64,000 nt of DNA from Macrococcus armenti (GTDB taxonomy: Bacteria; Bacillota; Bacilli; Staphylococcales; Staphylococcaceae): positions 2,046,001 through 2,110,000 of the forward strand of contig NZ_CP083608.1 of the NCBI RefSeq assembly GCF_020097135.1, written 5' to 3'. Positions within the stretch are counted from its first letter, which is position 1. Every line of letters begins with the position of its first letter. The translations under genes were made by a program, and so were the position numbers. This document shows, in pieces, positions 19,345-30,076 of this stretch. The notes under the pieces were generated by a model. That model had not been told where the DNA came from, searched no databases, and worked only from the letters and a program-made list of their open reading frames with translations.

Positions 19345-19944
19345 ATGACACCTTTATTTATAGCGATTGAAGGACCGATTGGTGTCGGTAAAAGTTCATT
19401 AACAAAGAAACTCGCTGATACATTAAACTTAGCACCCATCTATGAAATTGTAGAAGAGAATCCTTTTCTGTCAGATTTCTATGAAGATATTTCTAAATGG
19501 AGCTTCCAGACGGAGATGTTCTTTCTATGTAATAGGTATAAAGTATTGACGGATTTATCAGAAGAAGCTTCCGTCATTAGTGATTATCATATATTAAAGA
19601 ATAAAGTATTTGCGAACAATACTCTAAATCAAAAAGAATACAAAATGTTTGAAGAGATTTACGATATATTAACACGTGAAGTTCGTACACCAGACATCAC
19701 CGTATTTCTGACTGCAGATTTAGAAGTATTAAAACATCGTATTCAATTACGTAACAGAGACTTCGAATCTTATATTGAAGACGATTACTTAATTAAACTT
19801 ACAGAAGATTATCATCGTGTATATGAATCAATGAAAGATGATCATAATACGATACTTATCAATACGAGCGATATTGATTTCGTTCAAAACGAAGAAGACT
19901 ATACAAAAATCGTGAAGCAAATTAAGGAAATGATAGGAGCATAA
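19345..19944 (+). CDS. Deoxynucleoside kinase (dGK/dAK family), first copy
   Basis: A 199-aa P-loop kinase that salvages deoxynucleosides. The P-loop GPIGVGKSS is near residues 10-18. Substrate motif EENPFLSDFY is near residue 41, and the LID-like RNRDFES is near 135. The usual ERS/DRS motif is less clear here, replaced by SVISDYHILKNK near residue 78. ATG at 19345 follows GAGGAGAG; upstream frame extension is noise antisense to tadA. A second kinase follows 3 bases later, a tandem pair also known in staphylococci and Bacillus (dgk/dck). Confidence 0.88.
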   Translation: MTPLFIAIEGPIGVGKSSLTKKLADTLNLAPIYEIVEENPFLSDFYEDISKWSFQTEMFFLCNRYKVLTDLSEEASVISDYHILKNKVFANNTLNQKEYKMFEEIYDILTREVRTPDITVFLTADLEVLKHRIQLRNRDFESYIEDDYLIKLTEDYHRVYESMKDDHNTILINTSDIDFVQNEEDYTKIVKQIKEMIGA

Positions 19945-19946
19945 AT

Positions 19947-20603
19947 ATGTATACAATACCAAACGATGCAATAATAACAATTGCAGGAACAGTCGGCGTC
20001 GGCAAAAGTTCCTTAACGAAAGCACTAGCTGAGAAGCTTAACTTTAGAACATCATTTGAAAAAGTAGATAACAATCCATATTTAGAAAAGTTTTATAATG
20101 ACTTTGATCGCTGGAGTTTCCACCTTCAAATTTATTTCTTAGCAGAACGTTTCAAAGAACAAAAACGTATATTTGAGTATGGTGGTGGATTCATACAAGA
20201 CCGTTCGATATACGAAGACGTTGATATATTCGCTAAGATGCATGAAGAAGGCGGTACGATGACGAAAGAAGATTTCGAAACGTACTACCAATTATATGAA
20301 GCGATGGTGATGACACCGTATTTTCCACAACCCGACTGCTTAATCTTCCTTGAAAGTGATTATGAAGATGTCATTAAACGTATTGCAGAACGTGGTCGCC
20401 AGATGGAGATTGAAACAGATGAAACTTACTGGCGTGCACTATATGCAAGATATGTCGAATGGATTGAAAACTTTAATGCATGTCCTGTAATACGTATTAA
20501 TATTAATGAATATGATGTGTATGATAACATCGATTCATTAGACCCTGTAATCGAGAAAATTGCAAAAGTCATCCATACACACCGTTCAATGCATAAACGA
20601 TAA
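19947..20603 (+). CDS. Deoxynucleoside kinase (dAK/dCK family), second copy
   Basis: A 218-aa paralogue of the preceding kinase. The P-loop is GTVGVGKSS near residues 13-21, the substrate site VDNNPYLEKFY, and the catalytic FIQDRSIYEDVDIFAK near residue 82 carries the DRS motif. The LID is RIAERGRQME near residue 141. It starts 3 bases after the first copy ends, with TAGGAGC giving the ribosome site, so they form one operon. Split specificity (purine versus pyrimidine) is likely from the B. subtilis pair, but which is which is not decided here. Confidence 0.9.
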   Translation: MYTIPNDAIITIAGTVGVGKSSLTKALAEKLNFRTSFEKVDNNPYLEKFYNDFDRWSFHLQIYFLAERFKEQKRIFEYGGGFIQDRSIYEDVDIFAKMHEEGGTMTKEDFETYYQLYEAMVMTPYFPQPDCLIFLESDYEDVIKRIAERGRQMEIETDETYWRALYARYVEWIENFNACPVIRININEYDVYDNIDSLDPVIEKIAKVIHTHRSMHKR

Positions 20604-20605
20604 CA

Positions 20606-20631
20606 AAAAGTCACCAGAGATGGTGACTTTT
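20606..20631. terminator. Bidirectional terminator after the kinase pair
   Basis: AGTCACCA / TGGTGACT stem, GAGA tetraloop, A-run before and T-run after. Confidence 0.9.
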
Positions 20632-20632
20632 T

Positions 20633-21322
20633 TTATATAATATCCTGTAAATCCGCTACGCTATTTAATATTACATCTGCATTTTGTAAATCCTGACTAT
20701 CACCTGACCCACTTAACACACTGATAACTTTATGTACACCAGCATTGCGTCCGAGCATGACATCAATTTCAGTATCTCCAACCATTATCGTTTCTTCTGG
20801 CGCACAATTTAATGCCTGCATCACTTCTTCCAGTAGTTCTTTTTGTGGCTTATGATACTTAGAATTGTCACTTGTAACAACTTTATCGAAAACTTCTTTT
20901 ATATTAAACTTATTTAAGAATAAGTCCATTGACTCTGTGTCATCTGCTGACACGATTGCAAGATGATATCCTTCTGACTTTAATTGTTCCAGCGTTTCTT
21001 TAACACCATGAATGATTTCAATTTTAGACGCTTCATTTTCAGTATGCATACTTTCTAATTTTTTTGAGACAAACTGACTAATATTATCACCATTCGGAAG
21101 AAGCGATAACTTCTCAACAATCTTTCTCGCACTACTGGATGCTGTAAACATATCAATCTTCTCGTCTATTATATTAAATGCATCTTTAATTTCCGACTTC
21201 GGTACGTGAATATTCGTTCTTGAGGAAAATTCATTAATTACATCATCCGCCAGTTTCACAAATATACTACCCAGTTCCATTAACGTCCCATCTTTATCAA
21301 ATACAATCAGTTTCGTCATCAT
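20633..21322 (-). CDS. HAD hydrolase, phosphoglycolate-phosphatase-like
   Basis: A 229-aa HAD phosphatase with a helical C1 cap. Motif I is VFDKDGTLMELG near residue 8-19, motif II is AIVSADDTES near residue 121, motif III is the lysine in KYHKPQKELL and motif IV is MVGDTEIDVMLGRNAG near residue 177. The Lys in DKDGT instead of the usual DLDGT is a mild variation. It resembles Gph/PpaX; substrate unknown. Convergent with the kinase pair. Confidence 0.85.
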   Translation of the reverse strand: MMTKLIVFDKDGTLMELGSIFVKLADDVINEFSSRTNIHVPKSEIKDAFNIIDEKIDMFTASSSARKIVEKLSLLPNGDNISQFVSKKLESMHTENEASKIEIIHGVKETLEQLKSEGYHLAIVSADDTESMDLFLNKFNIKEVFDKVVTSDNSKYHKPQKELLEEVMQALNCAPEETIMVGDTEIDVMLGRNAGVHKVISVLSGSGDSQDLQNADVILNSVADLQDII

Positions 21323-21365
21323 AATCTCCTTTAATCGTTTAATATTCTATACCCCAATAATAAAG

Positions 21366-21388
21366 CATCTCACAAATTTTGTGAGATG
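21366..21388. terminator. Terminator after ilvE
   Basis: CATCTCACAAA / TTTGTGAGATG hairpin with A- and T-rich flanks, between the ilvE stop and the HAD gene start. Confidence 0.8.
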
Positions 21389-21416
21389 TTTTTACTTTTT
21401 GATATGAAATTACATA

Positions 21417-22493
21417 TTATACTGACAAGCACCATCCAAACGGATCTTCAGAAGTACCATTCTGAATACTTGTGTAAGCATCATATAGTTTTTGAGTTAC
21501 TTCACCTGTGTTTCCTGACCCAATTGTTACTACTTCATCTTTATATTTAATTTCACCTACCGGAGAAATTACTACTGCTGTTCCTGCGCCGAACACTTCA
21601 GTTAAACTACCACCTTTTGCAGCAGATACAACTTCATCGATTTGAATTCTACGCTCTTCCACTTCGTATCCTAAATGTGCCGCAAGTTGCAGAATCGACT
21701 TACGCGTAATACCTGGAAGTATACTGCCATTTAATTGTGGTGTAACAAGCTTATTACCAAATACAAAGAAAATATTCATACTTCCCACTTCTTCAATATA
21801 TGACTGTTCTACACCATCCAGCCACAGCACTTGATTATAACCAAGCTTCTCGGCTCTCGACTGAGCAATCAAACTCGCTGCATAATTTCCGGCAGCCTTT
21901 GCAAAACCTACACCTCCACGTACAGCACGCACATATTCATCTTCAACAAATATTTTAATTGGTGTTAAGTGACCTTTACCGTAATAAGCACCAACAGGCG
22001 TCAGAATAATTAAGAATTTATAGCTTGTTGCAGGTCGTACACCTAAATATGGTTCATTTGCATACATAATCGGTCGAATATATAGCGATTGTCCCTCACC
22101 TGTTGGAATCCAGTCTTGTTCGATAGAAATCAATTGCTTAAGTGCCTGAACTGCTTCTTCAACATCCAGTTGTGGCATCTCCAGTCGCTCACATGACTTA
22201 TTCATACGTTTAAAATTTTCATCCGGACGAAATAACTGGGCGCCTGCAGCCGTTTTATATGCTTTTAACCCTTCAAATACTGCCTGACCATAATGCAGTA
22301 CTTGCGATGCCGGACTCATGGGAATATCTTCATAAGGTACAATTTTCTTATTATGCCATCCAAATTCTTCAGAATAGTCCATAGCAAACATGTAATCCGT
22401 AAAGTGAATACCGAAACTTAAATTATCCTGATCCGGTTTTTGTTTTAGCTCATTTCGTTCTACCACTTCAAACTTTGCAACCATTTCCTTCAT
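21417..22493 (-). CDS. ilvE: Branched-chain amino acid aminotransferase
   Basis: A 358-aa fold-type IV PLP enzyme that transaminates Val, Leu and Ile. [17 protein letters not shown] near residue 64 is the family signature. [16 protein letters not shown] near residue 198 holds the PLP lysine, and [30 protein letters not shown] is cut here to its key part, EVGSMNIFF plus GSILPGITR. The start is uncertain: ATG at 22493 and an in-frame ATG nine bases later both have partial ribosome sites. A clear promoter lies 30-55 bases upstream. Confidence 0.95.
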   Translation of the reverse strand: MKEMVAKFEVVERNELKQKPDQDNLSFGIHFTDYMFAMDYSEEFGWHNKKIVPYEDIPMSPASQVLHYGQAVFEGLKAYKTAAGAQLFRPDENFKRMNKSCERLEMPQLDVEEAVQALKQLISIEQDWIPTGEGQSLYIRPIMYANEPYLGVRPATSYKFLIILTPVGAYYGKGHLTPIKIFVEDEYVRAVRGGVGFAKAAGNYAASLIAQSRAEKLGYNQVLWLDGVEQSYIEEVGSMNIFFVFGNKLVTPQLNGSILPGITRKSILQLAAHLGYEVEERRIQIDEVVSAAKGGSLTEVFGAGTAVVISPVGEIKYKDEVVTIGSGNTGEVTQKLYDAYTSIQNGTSEDPFGWCLSV

Positions 22494-22520
22494 CCTTTCA
22501 AATAATTTTTAATGTCCATT

Positions 22521-22549
22521 AGTATAACAACTCTCTTTTTAATTTTCAA
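22521..22549 (-). promoter_or_regulatory. Sigma-A promoter of ilvE
   Basis: TTGAAA (22544-22549) and TATACT (22521-22526) on the minus strand with 17-bp spacing. No T-box or CodY-like element was clear. Confidence 0.7.
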
Positions 22550-22636
22550 TAAGTTTTTAGAAAATTCTAATTTTTTGTGAATTAAAACACCTTCACTTAC
22601 TATTACTTTTAAATTTTATAGTATAAAATAAATAAA

Positions 22637-22665
22637 ACCTTGATGTACAGTCAGTACATCAAGGT
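22637..22665 (-). terminator. Terminator after the threonine dehydrogenase-type gene
   Basis: Perfect 12-bp stem ACCTTGATGTAC / GTACATCAAGGT with a short loop. On the minus strand it is followed by TTTTATTTA. Confidence 0.85.
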
Positions 22666-22673
22666 CGAAATAT

Positions 22674-23627
22674 TTACTTATTCTCTTTTAATTTAATTGC
22701 TTCTAACATTTCTTTTGTCATCGTATCTAAATCAAACTTAGGATTAAAGCCCCACTGCTTCTTAGCTTCAGAAGCATCAATAGAGTTCGGCCAGCTTTGT
22801 GCGATACCTTCACGTACAGGGTCTACATCGTAATCAAGCTCAAATTCAGGCATTACTTTACGAATACTTGCTGCAATCATTTCAGGATCTACACTCATTG
22901 CAGTAACGTTAAATGCATTGCGGTCAATTAAGTTTTCTGCCGGAGCTTCCATTAACTTGATGATCGCATCAATTGCATCGTCCATGAACATCATATCCAT
23001 GAATGTACCTTTATTAATGTATGAAGTATACTTTCCTTCGCGAATCGCTTTGAAGTAAATTTCTACCGCATAGTCAGTTGTACCGCCACCTGGTTCTTTA
23101 ACGTGTGAAATAAGTCCAGGGAAACGTACACCACGCGTATCTACTCCGAAACGGTGGAAGTAGTAATCACATAATAATTCACCAGATACTTTGTTAACAC
23201 CGTACATTGTCGTAGGACGCTGAATTGTTACTTGTGGTGTATTATCTGCTGGTGTGTTAGGTCCGAATGCTCCGATTGATGAAGGTGTAAAGAATTGCAT
23301 GTTATATTTACGTGCAACTTCTAATGCATTCAGTAAGCCTCCCATATTTAAGTTCCATGCAAATACAGGATTTTTCTCAGCAGTTGCTGACAGTAAAGCT
23401 GCCATATGCATAATTGTATCCGCTTTGAATTCTCCAGCTAATTGATCCATACGCTCTGCATCTGTTACATCTAATTCTTCGAATGGTCCTTCTAATACTT
23501 TTGCGCCTTCTTCCGGACGACGTAAATCCGTCGCTAATACATTTTCAACACCGTAAATTTCTCTTAATTTTAATGTTAATTCTGTACCGATTTGGCCTAA
23601 AGCACCTGTGATCATAATTCTTTTCAT
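22674..23627 (-). CDS. NAD-dependent epimerase-type L-threonine 3-dehydrogenase
   Basis: A 317-aa extended short-chain dehydrogenase. [16 protein letters not shown] at the N terminus is the NAD-binding glycine motif. The YGVNKVSGE motif near residue 137 is the catalytic Yxxx[11 protein letters not shown] near residue 110 provides the serine. Proteins of this kind next to kbl act as threonine 3-dehydrogenase, feeding 2-amino-3-ketobutyrate to Kbl. ATG at 23627 follows GGAGATAATAATA; a longer frame to 23657 is unlikely. A hairpin separates it from kbl upstream. Confidence 0.85.
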   Translation of the reverse strand: MKRIMITGALGQIGTELTLKLREIYGVENVLATDLRRPEEGAKVLEGPFEELDVTDAERMDQLAGEFKADTIMHMAALLSATAEKNPVFAWNLNMGGLLNALEVARKYNMQFFTPSSIGAFGPNTPADNTPQVTIQRPTTMYGVNKVSGELLCDYYFHRFGVDTRGVRFPGLISHVKEPGGGTTDYAVEIYFKAIREGKYTSYINKGTFMDMMFMDDAIDAIIKLMEAPAENLIDRNAFNVTAMSVDPEMIAASIRKVMPEFELDYDVDPVREGIAQSWPNSIDASEAKKQWGFNPKFDLDTMTKEMLEAIKLKENK

Positions 23628-23776
23628 TATTATTATCTCCTTTGCACATTTGTACATATCGAATGGACATTTGTTTAATATTTATTTAATTTACATATCC
23701 ATTCTATATTAAAATCGCTTACATGTCCACCAGTAGTAAACAGTTCAAAATTTCAAAAAACTTAACAAATGAAATA

Positions 23777-23814
23777 ACACCTGATAAGTATATATAACAT
23801 CACTTATCAGGTGT
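23777..23814 (-). terminator. Hairpin between kbl and the dehydrogenase
   Basis: Perfect 12-bp stem ACACCTGATAAG / CTTATCAGGTGT with a 14-nt AT loop. On the minus strand it is followed by TATTTCATTTG, weaker in T than the other terminators, so partial termination or mRNA stabilisation is possible. Confidence 0.6.
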
Positions 23815-23832
23815 TCAACAACACATCATGCA

Positions 23833-25023
23833 TTATTTAATAATATTTAATTCTTTTCCTACACGCTCATAAATTGCTAATGCTTCATCAAGCATTTCTT
23901 TCGTATGCGCTGCAGTCGGCATATTGCGTACACGTCCTGTTCCACGTGGTACAGTTGGGAACACGATAGATTTCGCATAAACGCCTTCTTCCATTAAACG
24001 TTTAGAGAATTCCTGAGTTGTCTTTTCATCACCAATAATACATGGCGTGATTGGTGTTTCTGAATGTCCGATATCAAAACCTAATTTCTCTAAACCAGCT
24101 TTTAAGTAATCGCCATTCTCCCATAATTTATCATGTAGTTCTGTAGATTCCATAAGCAATGTTACCGCTTCAGTAATTGCACGCGTATCAGCAGGTGCTA
24201 ATGATGTTGAGAATAAGAATGGACGTGATGCAACTTTTAACCAGTCGATTAAATCTTTAGATCCAGCTACATATCCACCAACGACACCGATTGCTTTAGA
24301 TAAAGTTCCAATCTGGAAGTCAATTTTATCTTGTAAACCGAAGTGCTTCACTGTTCCTGCACCTTTACCCATTACACCTGATCCATGTGCGTCATCTACG
24401 TATGTGATTAAGCCAAACTCTTCAGCAATTTCAACGATTTCAGGTAGTTTTGCAACGTCTCCATCCATTGAGAATACACCGTCAGTAATATACATTACTT
24501 TATTGTAAAGACCTGATTCAACAGCTTCTTTCGCTTTCGCGCGTAAATCTTCCATATCAGAGTGTTTTACACGAATAATTTTAGCTTTAGATAAACGGCA
24601 TCCATCGATAATTGATGCATGGTTTAATTCATCTGAAAGAATTGCATCATTTTTATCCATTACTGCACTAATTGCTGCCATATTACAGTTAAAACCTGAT
24701 TGATATGCAATTGCAGCTTCAGTTCCTTTAAATTCTGCTAATTTTTCTTCTAATTGTACGTGTAAGTCTAAAGTACCGTTAATTGTACGTACTGCTCCTG
24801 CACCAACACCATGAGAATCTACTGCTTCTTTCGCAACTTTCTTTAAGCGTTCATGCGTTGCTAAACCAAGATAGTTATTTGATGATAAGTTAATAAGCTC
24901 TTTACCATCGATTTTAATTTTCGCACCGTTCGGTCCTTCAACAACGTTAATTTCATTGTATAAACCATTGTTCTTTAATTCATCTAAACGTTCTGTTAAA
25001 AATGATTGTAAAACTTTAGTCAT
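23833..25023 (-). CDS. kbl: Glycine C-acetyltransferase (2-amino-3-ketobutyrate CoA ligase)
   Basis: A 396-aa alpha-oxoamine synthase. [15 protein letters not shown] near residue 43 is the family start signature. [12 protein letters not shown] near residue 200 holds the PLP-contacting Asp/His. [16 protein letters not shown] near residue 237 contains the PLP lysine. It splits 2-amino-3-ketobutyrate with CoA to glycine and acetyl-CoA. BioF is the main alternative, but the neighbouring dehydrogenase supports Kbl. ATG at 25023 follows AGGGGTG; the open frame further upstream lacks support. Confidence 0.88.
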   Translation of the reverse strand: MTKVLQSFLTERLDELKNNGLYNEINVVEGPNGAKIKIDGKELINLSSNNYLGLATHERLKKVAKEAVDSHGVGAGAVRTINGTLDLHVQLEEKLAEFKGTEAAIAYQSGFNCNMAAISAVMDKNDAILSDELNHASIIDGCRLSKAKIIRVKHSDMEDLRAKAKEAVESGLYNKVMYITDGVFSMDGDVAKLPEIVEIAEEFGLITYVDDAHGSGVMGKGAGTVKHFGLQDKIDFQIGTLSKAIGVVGGYVAGSKDLIDWLKVASRPFLFSTSLAPADTRAITEAVTLLMESTELHDKLWENGDYLKAGLEKLGFDIGHSETPITPCIIGDEKTTQEFSKRLMEEGVYAKSIVFPTVPRGTGRVRNMPTAAHTKEMLDEALAIYERVGKELNIIK

Positions 25024-25182
25024 AAAATGACACCCCTTTTTCATTATTTCAATTTTATCATAACACATGCATAAAATTTGTTCTATTGAACAATATGTAT
25101 ATTCGTATATTGTAACGAAGTTTAAATTTTCTAATATTTTTGATAAGATAGTAATATTATAATTTTATAGAGGAGTGGTGCC

Positions 25183-26370
25183 ATGAACATCGAACAACTA
25201 GTAACAGATGATTTTAATGAAATGATAAATGTCCGAAGATATCTTCATCAGCATCCTGAAGTAAGCTTTCATGAGGAAAAGACATATGCTTATATATTAG
25301 AAGCTTTATGTAAATTATCTCATTTTACTATTCGCGAACATGTCGGTGGAAAAGGTATCGTTGCGAAAATTTCTAATGGGAATGGACCATCCATTGCATT
25401 TCGTGCTGACTTCGATGCACTACCGATTCAAGATCAAAAAGATGTGCCGTATAAATCTCAGAATGATGGTGTTATGCATGCTTGTGGACATGACGGTCAT
25501 ACTTCAATACTACTTTCGGTTGCGAGATTATTAAACAAAACTTATCAATCGATTAATGGGACTGTTACATTAATTTTTCAGTTCGCTGAAGAAGTAGCTC
25601 CTGGTGGTGCACGTGATATGGTAAGTGATGGTGCACTCACTGGCGTAGATAAAGTATATGGTAACCACTTATGGTCTCCATATGAACAAGGTGCAGTATA
25701 TTCCAGAAAAGGTGCTTTAATGGCATGTCCGGATACTTTTCATATTACTGTTCAAGGAAAAGGTGGTCACGGTGCCAGTCCGGAATCAACGATTGATGCA
25801 ATCGTTGTTATGGCTGAACTGATTATTAATTTACAGACCATTATTTCACGTAATGTCGCACCTACTGAGCAGGCAGTACTAACAGTTGGGAAAGTTGTTG
25901 CTGGTGATACATTTAACATTATAAGTGATAGTGCTTACTGTACCGGAACTGTCCGTACATTTAATCCTGAAGTGAAGCAAATGATTAAAGATGCTATGGA
26001 TAGAGAAGTTAAAGGTATTACTGCCGCTAAAGGTGCAACATGTATATTTGATTATATCGACGGGTATCCTGCAGTTATTAACGAATCAGAGGCAGTAGAT
26101 GTAATCGATCGAGCTGCTGAACAAGCAGGTATTCCATTTAAAGAAACAGAGCAATTGATGATTGGAGAAGATTTCTCATATTACATCCAGCATAAACCAG
26201 GTGCATTTTTCTTAACTGCTGCCGGGAAAACATCTAAAGGCATTACTGCACCACACCATCATCCATTGTTTGACTTTGACGAACAGGCAATGATAGATGC
26301 TGTAAAAATGTTTCTATATATATTAAAGGAGGAGCATGTGTATGATTACCCAGGTCAACCAATATTATGA
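25183..26370 (+). CDS. M20D metallopeptidase/amidohydrolase, copy 1
   Basis: A 395-aa M20D (hippurate hydrolase / N-acyl-amino-acid amidohydrolase) enzyme. Metal ligands are visible in VMHACGHDGHT near residue 99, FAEEVAPGG near 132, GNHLW near 162 and PHHHPLFDF near 364. The lid-domain GKGGHGASPE is present. It hydrolyses N-acyl or aminoacyl amides; the natural substrate is unknown. ATG follows GAGGAGTGG. It heads three tandem paralogues; staphylococci, as I recall, have one M20 gene next to kbl and tuf. Confidence 0.9.
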   Translation: MNIEQLVTDDFNEMINVRRYLHQHPEVSFHEEKTYAYILEALCKLSHFTIREHVGGKGIVAKISNGNGPSIAFRADFDALPIQDQKDVPYKSQNDGVMHACGHDGHTSILLSVARLLNKTYQSINGTVTLIFQFAEEVAPGGARDMVSDGALTGVDKVYGNHLWSPYEQGAVYSRKGALMACPDTFHITVQGKGGHGASPESTIDAIVVMAELIINLQTIISRNVAPTEQAVLTVGKVVAGDTFNIISDSAYCTGTVRTFNPEVKQMIKDAMDREVKGITAAKGATCIFDYIDGYPAVINESEAVDVIDRAAEQAGIPFKETEQLMIGEDFSYYIQHKPGAFFLTAAGKTSKGITAPHHHPLFDFDEQAMIDAVKMFLYILKEEHVYDYPGQPIL

Positions 26371-27514
26371 TGAACTCGTTGCCATTAGAAGGCACTTACA
26401 CATGTATCCGGAACTCTCATTCCAGGAAGAAAAAACACCTGAATATATCGCTGCATATCTGGAATCACTCGGAATAGAAGTTGAACGCAACGTCGGTGGT
26501 AGAGGTGTTGTCGGACGCCTCATTAAAGATAGCGCACTTCCTACACTCGCAATTCGTGCTGATTTTGATGCGCTTCCGATACAGGATGAAAAGGACGCCC
26601 CTTATAAATCACAAATTCCCGGTGTTATGCATGCTTGTGGTCACGATGCACATACAGCAGTATTAATAATTACAGCGAAAATACTCGCCAATAATTTCGA
26701 TAAATTGAACGGAAATTTAGTTTTTATTCATCAACATGCCGAAGAAGTAGATCCAGGTGGTGCGATACAGATGATAGCAGACAATTGTCTGCGCGGTGTT
26801 GATGCAATCATCGGGCAACATGTATCAAGTGATCTTGATGTCGGAAAAGTAGGATATAAATACGGGACAGCTACTGGCATTCCTGATGATTTCTGGATTA
26901 CGATTAAAGGAAAAGGCGGACATGCTGCACATCCAGATACAACGATAGACCCTGTTGCGGCAACAATTCGACTATGCAATGATTTACAATACATTGTTTC
27001 ACGTAAAACGAGTGCAACGACGCCTGCCGTACTCTCTGTAACACAACTTGAAGCCGGAGATCAGAATAATGTCATCCCTGATAGTGCTAAAATCGCTGGT
27101 ACGATTCGTACATTCGATGCCGAAACACAAAACTTAATGATTAAAGAACTAAAAAAATGTTTAGAAGGTCTCGTAACTACTATGGGCATTTCATACGATT
27201 TAAAATATAGTAAAGGCTATCCTCCTGTTGTTAACAGTACGAATGAAACAGACTTAATCGTAAATGCCGCAAGAAAAATTGAAGATATAACTGAGCTCGT
27301 TGAATTAAAACCATCACTCGGTGGAGAAGATTTTTCATATTATTTACAACGTGTTCCTGGTTCATTCTTTTATACCGGTACGCGTAATGCACATTTTAAA
27401 GCAGACTTCCCACACCATCATCCGAAGTTTGATATTGATGAGAAAGGTATGCTGAATGCTGTTAAAGTATTTCTGCAAGCTACTGAAGACTTTTTTAATA
27501 AGGGGGTAAAGTAA
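26342..27514 (+). CDS. M20D metallopeptidase/amidohydrolase, copy 2
   Basis: A 390-aa paralogue of copy 1, with VMHACGHDAHT near residue 98, HAEEVDPGG near 133 and PHHHPKFDI near 360. The start at 26342 follows AAAGGAGGAG by seven bases and lies 29 bases inside copy 1, so translation is coupled. In the substrate loop GKGGHAAHPD differs from GKGGHGASPE and GKGGHGATPH of the other copies, which hints at shifted specificity. All metal ligands are present, so it is probably active. Confidence 0.9.
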   Translation: MITQVNQYYDELVAIRRHLHMYPELSFQEEKTPEYIAAYLESLGIEVERNVGGRGVVGRLIKDSALPTLAIRADFDALPIQDEKDAPYKSQIPGVMHACGHDAHTAVLIITAKILANNFDKLNGNLVFIHQHAEEVDPGGAIQMIADNCLRGVDAIIGQHVSSDLDVGKVGYKYGTATGIPDDFWITIKGKGGHAAHPDTTIDPVAATIRLCNDLQYIVSRKTSATTPAVLSVTQLEAGDQNNVIPDSAKIAGTIRTFDAETQNLMIKELKKCLEGLVTTMGISYDLKYSKGYPPVVNSTNETDLIVNAARKIEDITELVELKPSLGGEDFSYYLQRVPGSFFYTGTRNAHFKADFPHHHPKFDIDEKGMLNAVKVFLQATEDFFNKGVK

Positions 27515-28692
27515 TGCAGTGGGCAGATGAAGTTATTCAATACAAAGAAGAACTGATTGATATTAGAAGATACTTGCATATGAATCCAGAACTATCATTT
27601 CATGAATCAAATACAGCTGCATTTATTGCAGATTATTTAACAAAGCTCGATATTCCAGTCACTACAAATGTAGGTGGACATGGTTTGTTTGGGAAAATCT
27701 CAGGCAATGCTGAAGGACCGACAGTACTACTACGTGCGGATATTGATGCATTATCAATACAAGACCAAAAAGATGTTCCTTACCGCTCGAGTGTTCCAGG
27801 TGTAATGCATGCATGTGGGCATGACGGTCACACTGCGATGCTGCTTATTACTTCTAAAATATTAAAAAAGCATGAATCAGAAATTAAAGGTAATGTCATC
27901 GTATGTTTTCAGCATGCTGAAGAGGTATTACCTGGAGGCGCAATATCGATGATTGAAGCCGGCGTATTAACTGATGTTGATTACGTATTCGGTGCACATA
28001 CTTCAAGTGCTATGGATACCGGAAATGTAGGATTTATAACAGGTCCAGCGTATGGTATTGCAGATGATATTAATATTACCGTCCAGGGGAAAGGTGGCCA
28101 TGGTGCTACACCGCATGTAACACACGATGCGATCATCGCAACAAGTCACCTTATCTCACAATTTCAAACCATCGTTTCACGTAATGTCGATCCTATTGAA
28201 ACAGGTGTAGTCACGATAGGAGAATTCAAAGGTGGTGATGCCTTTAATGTCATCGCAGATAGCGTAAAGCTGACTGGAACGGTGAGAAGCTACAAAGAAG
28301 ATATTAAAGCAATCATCATTGAAAGACTCAATGAAATTTCAAAAGGGATAGAGCAAAGTTTCAATGTCCACGTAGACTTTAAGTATACGCATGGATACCC
28401 TGCACTTATTAATAGCGAAAGAGAAACTCTATGGCTGCAATCTGTTGCAGAGGAAACGAACGGCATAAAGAACGTCGTGAAAATGAATCGCACACTCGGC
28501 GGAGAAGATTTTGCATACTTTTTACAGAATAGGCCTGGCACTTACTTTAATGTCGGTGTCAAAAATAGTGCAATACAAGCGGACTTTCCGCATCATCATC
28601 CAAAGTTTGATATGGACGAACACGGCTTACTGAATGGCCCGAGAGTATTTTTATCACTTGTAGAGCGAATGGATGAACTTAAAAATGCATAA
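27514..28692 (+). CDS. M20D metallopeptidase/amidohydrolase, copy 3
   Basis: A 392-aa third paralogue, with VMHACGHDGHT near residue 98, HAEEVLPGG near 132 and PHHHPKFDM near 361. It starts on the last base of the copy 2 stop (TAATG), with AGGGGG as ribosome site. The three proteins share the order of all motifs at matching positions, so they arose by tandem duplication. A strong terminator follows at once, so the trio is one operon. Confidence 0.9.
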   Translation: MQWADEVIQYKEELIDIRRYLHMNPELSFHESNTAAFIADYLTKLDIPVTTNVGGHGLFGKISGNAEGPTVLLRADIDALSIQDQKDVPYRSSVPGVMHACGHDGHTAMLLITSKILKKHESEIKGNVIVCFQHAEEVLPGGAISMIEAGVLTDVDYVFGAHTSSAMDTGNVGFITGPAYGIADDINITVQGKGGHGATPHVTHDAIIATSHLISQFQTIVSRNVDPIETGVVTIGEFKGGDAFNVIADSVKLTGTVRSYKEDIKAIIIERLNEISKGIEQSFNVHVDFKYTHGYPALINSERETLWLQSVAEETNGIKNVVKMNRTLGGEDFAYFLQNRPGTYFNVGVKNSAIQADFPHHHPKFDMDEHGLLNGPRVFLSLVERMDELKNA

Positions 28693-28693
28693 T

Positions 28694-28725
28694 AAAAAGC
28701 TATGAGGCGTCCCTCATAGCTTTTT
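28694..28725. terminator. Bidirectional terminator between M20 triplet and tuf
   Basis: AAAAAGCTATGAG / CTCATAGCTTTTT stem with a 6-nt loop and T7; serves the plus-strand M20 operon and convergent tuf. Confidence 0.9.
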
Positions 28726-28744
28726 TTATCACTAAGGTGATGAA

Positions 28745-29932
<1,188 letters not shown>

Positions 29933-29973
29933 TTTGAAATCTCTCCTTAGTTTTAAGTTAATAGTTTTTATTA

Positions 29974-30000
29974 CTCATGAGGGATTCTCACCCTCATGAG
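29974..30000 (-). promoter_or_regulatory. Hairpin in the tuf 5' leader
   Basis: Perfect 10-bp stem CTCATGAGGG / CCCTCATGAG with a 7-nt loop, downstream of the tuf promoter and 42 bases before the ATG. No T-tract follows on the minus strand (TAATAAAAAC), so it is more likely a stability or regulatory stem than a terminator. Confidence 0.6.
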
Positions 30001-30015
30001 GTAACACATAATACA

Positions 30016-30044
30016 TTTATAAAACATTTGATGATAAATTGCAA
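30016..30044 (-). promoter_or_regulatory. Promoter of tuf
   Basis: TTGCAA (30039-30044) and TATAAA (30016-30021) on the minus strand with 17-bp spacing, in the fusA-tuf gap. Confidence 0.65.
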
Positions 30045-30076
30045 TATATTGAGCAATGAATACTCAAAATTACATA

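Noticed and set aside
29974-30000. fusA-tuf hairpin as a transcription terminator
   Set aside because: No T-tract follows on the transcribed strand and it lies downstream of the tuf promoter, so it is kept as a leader stem.
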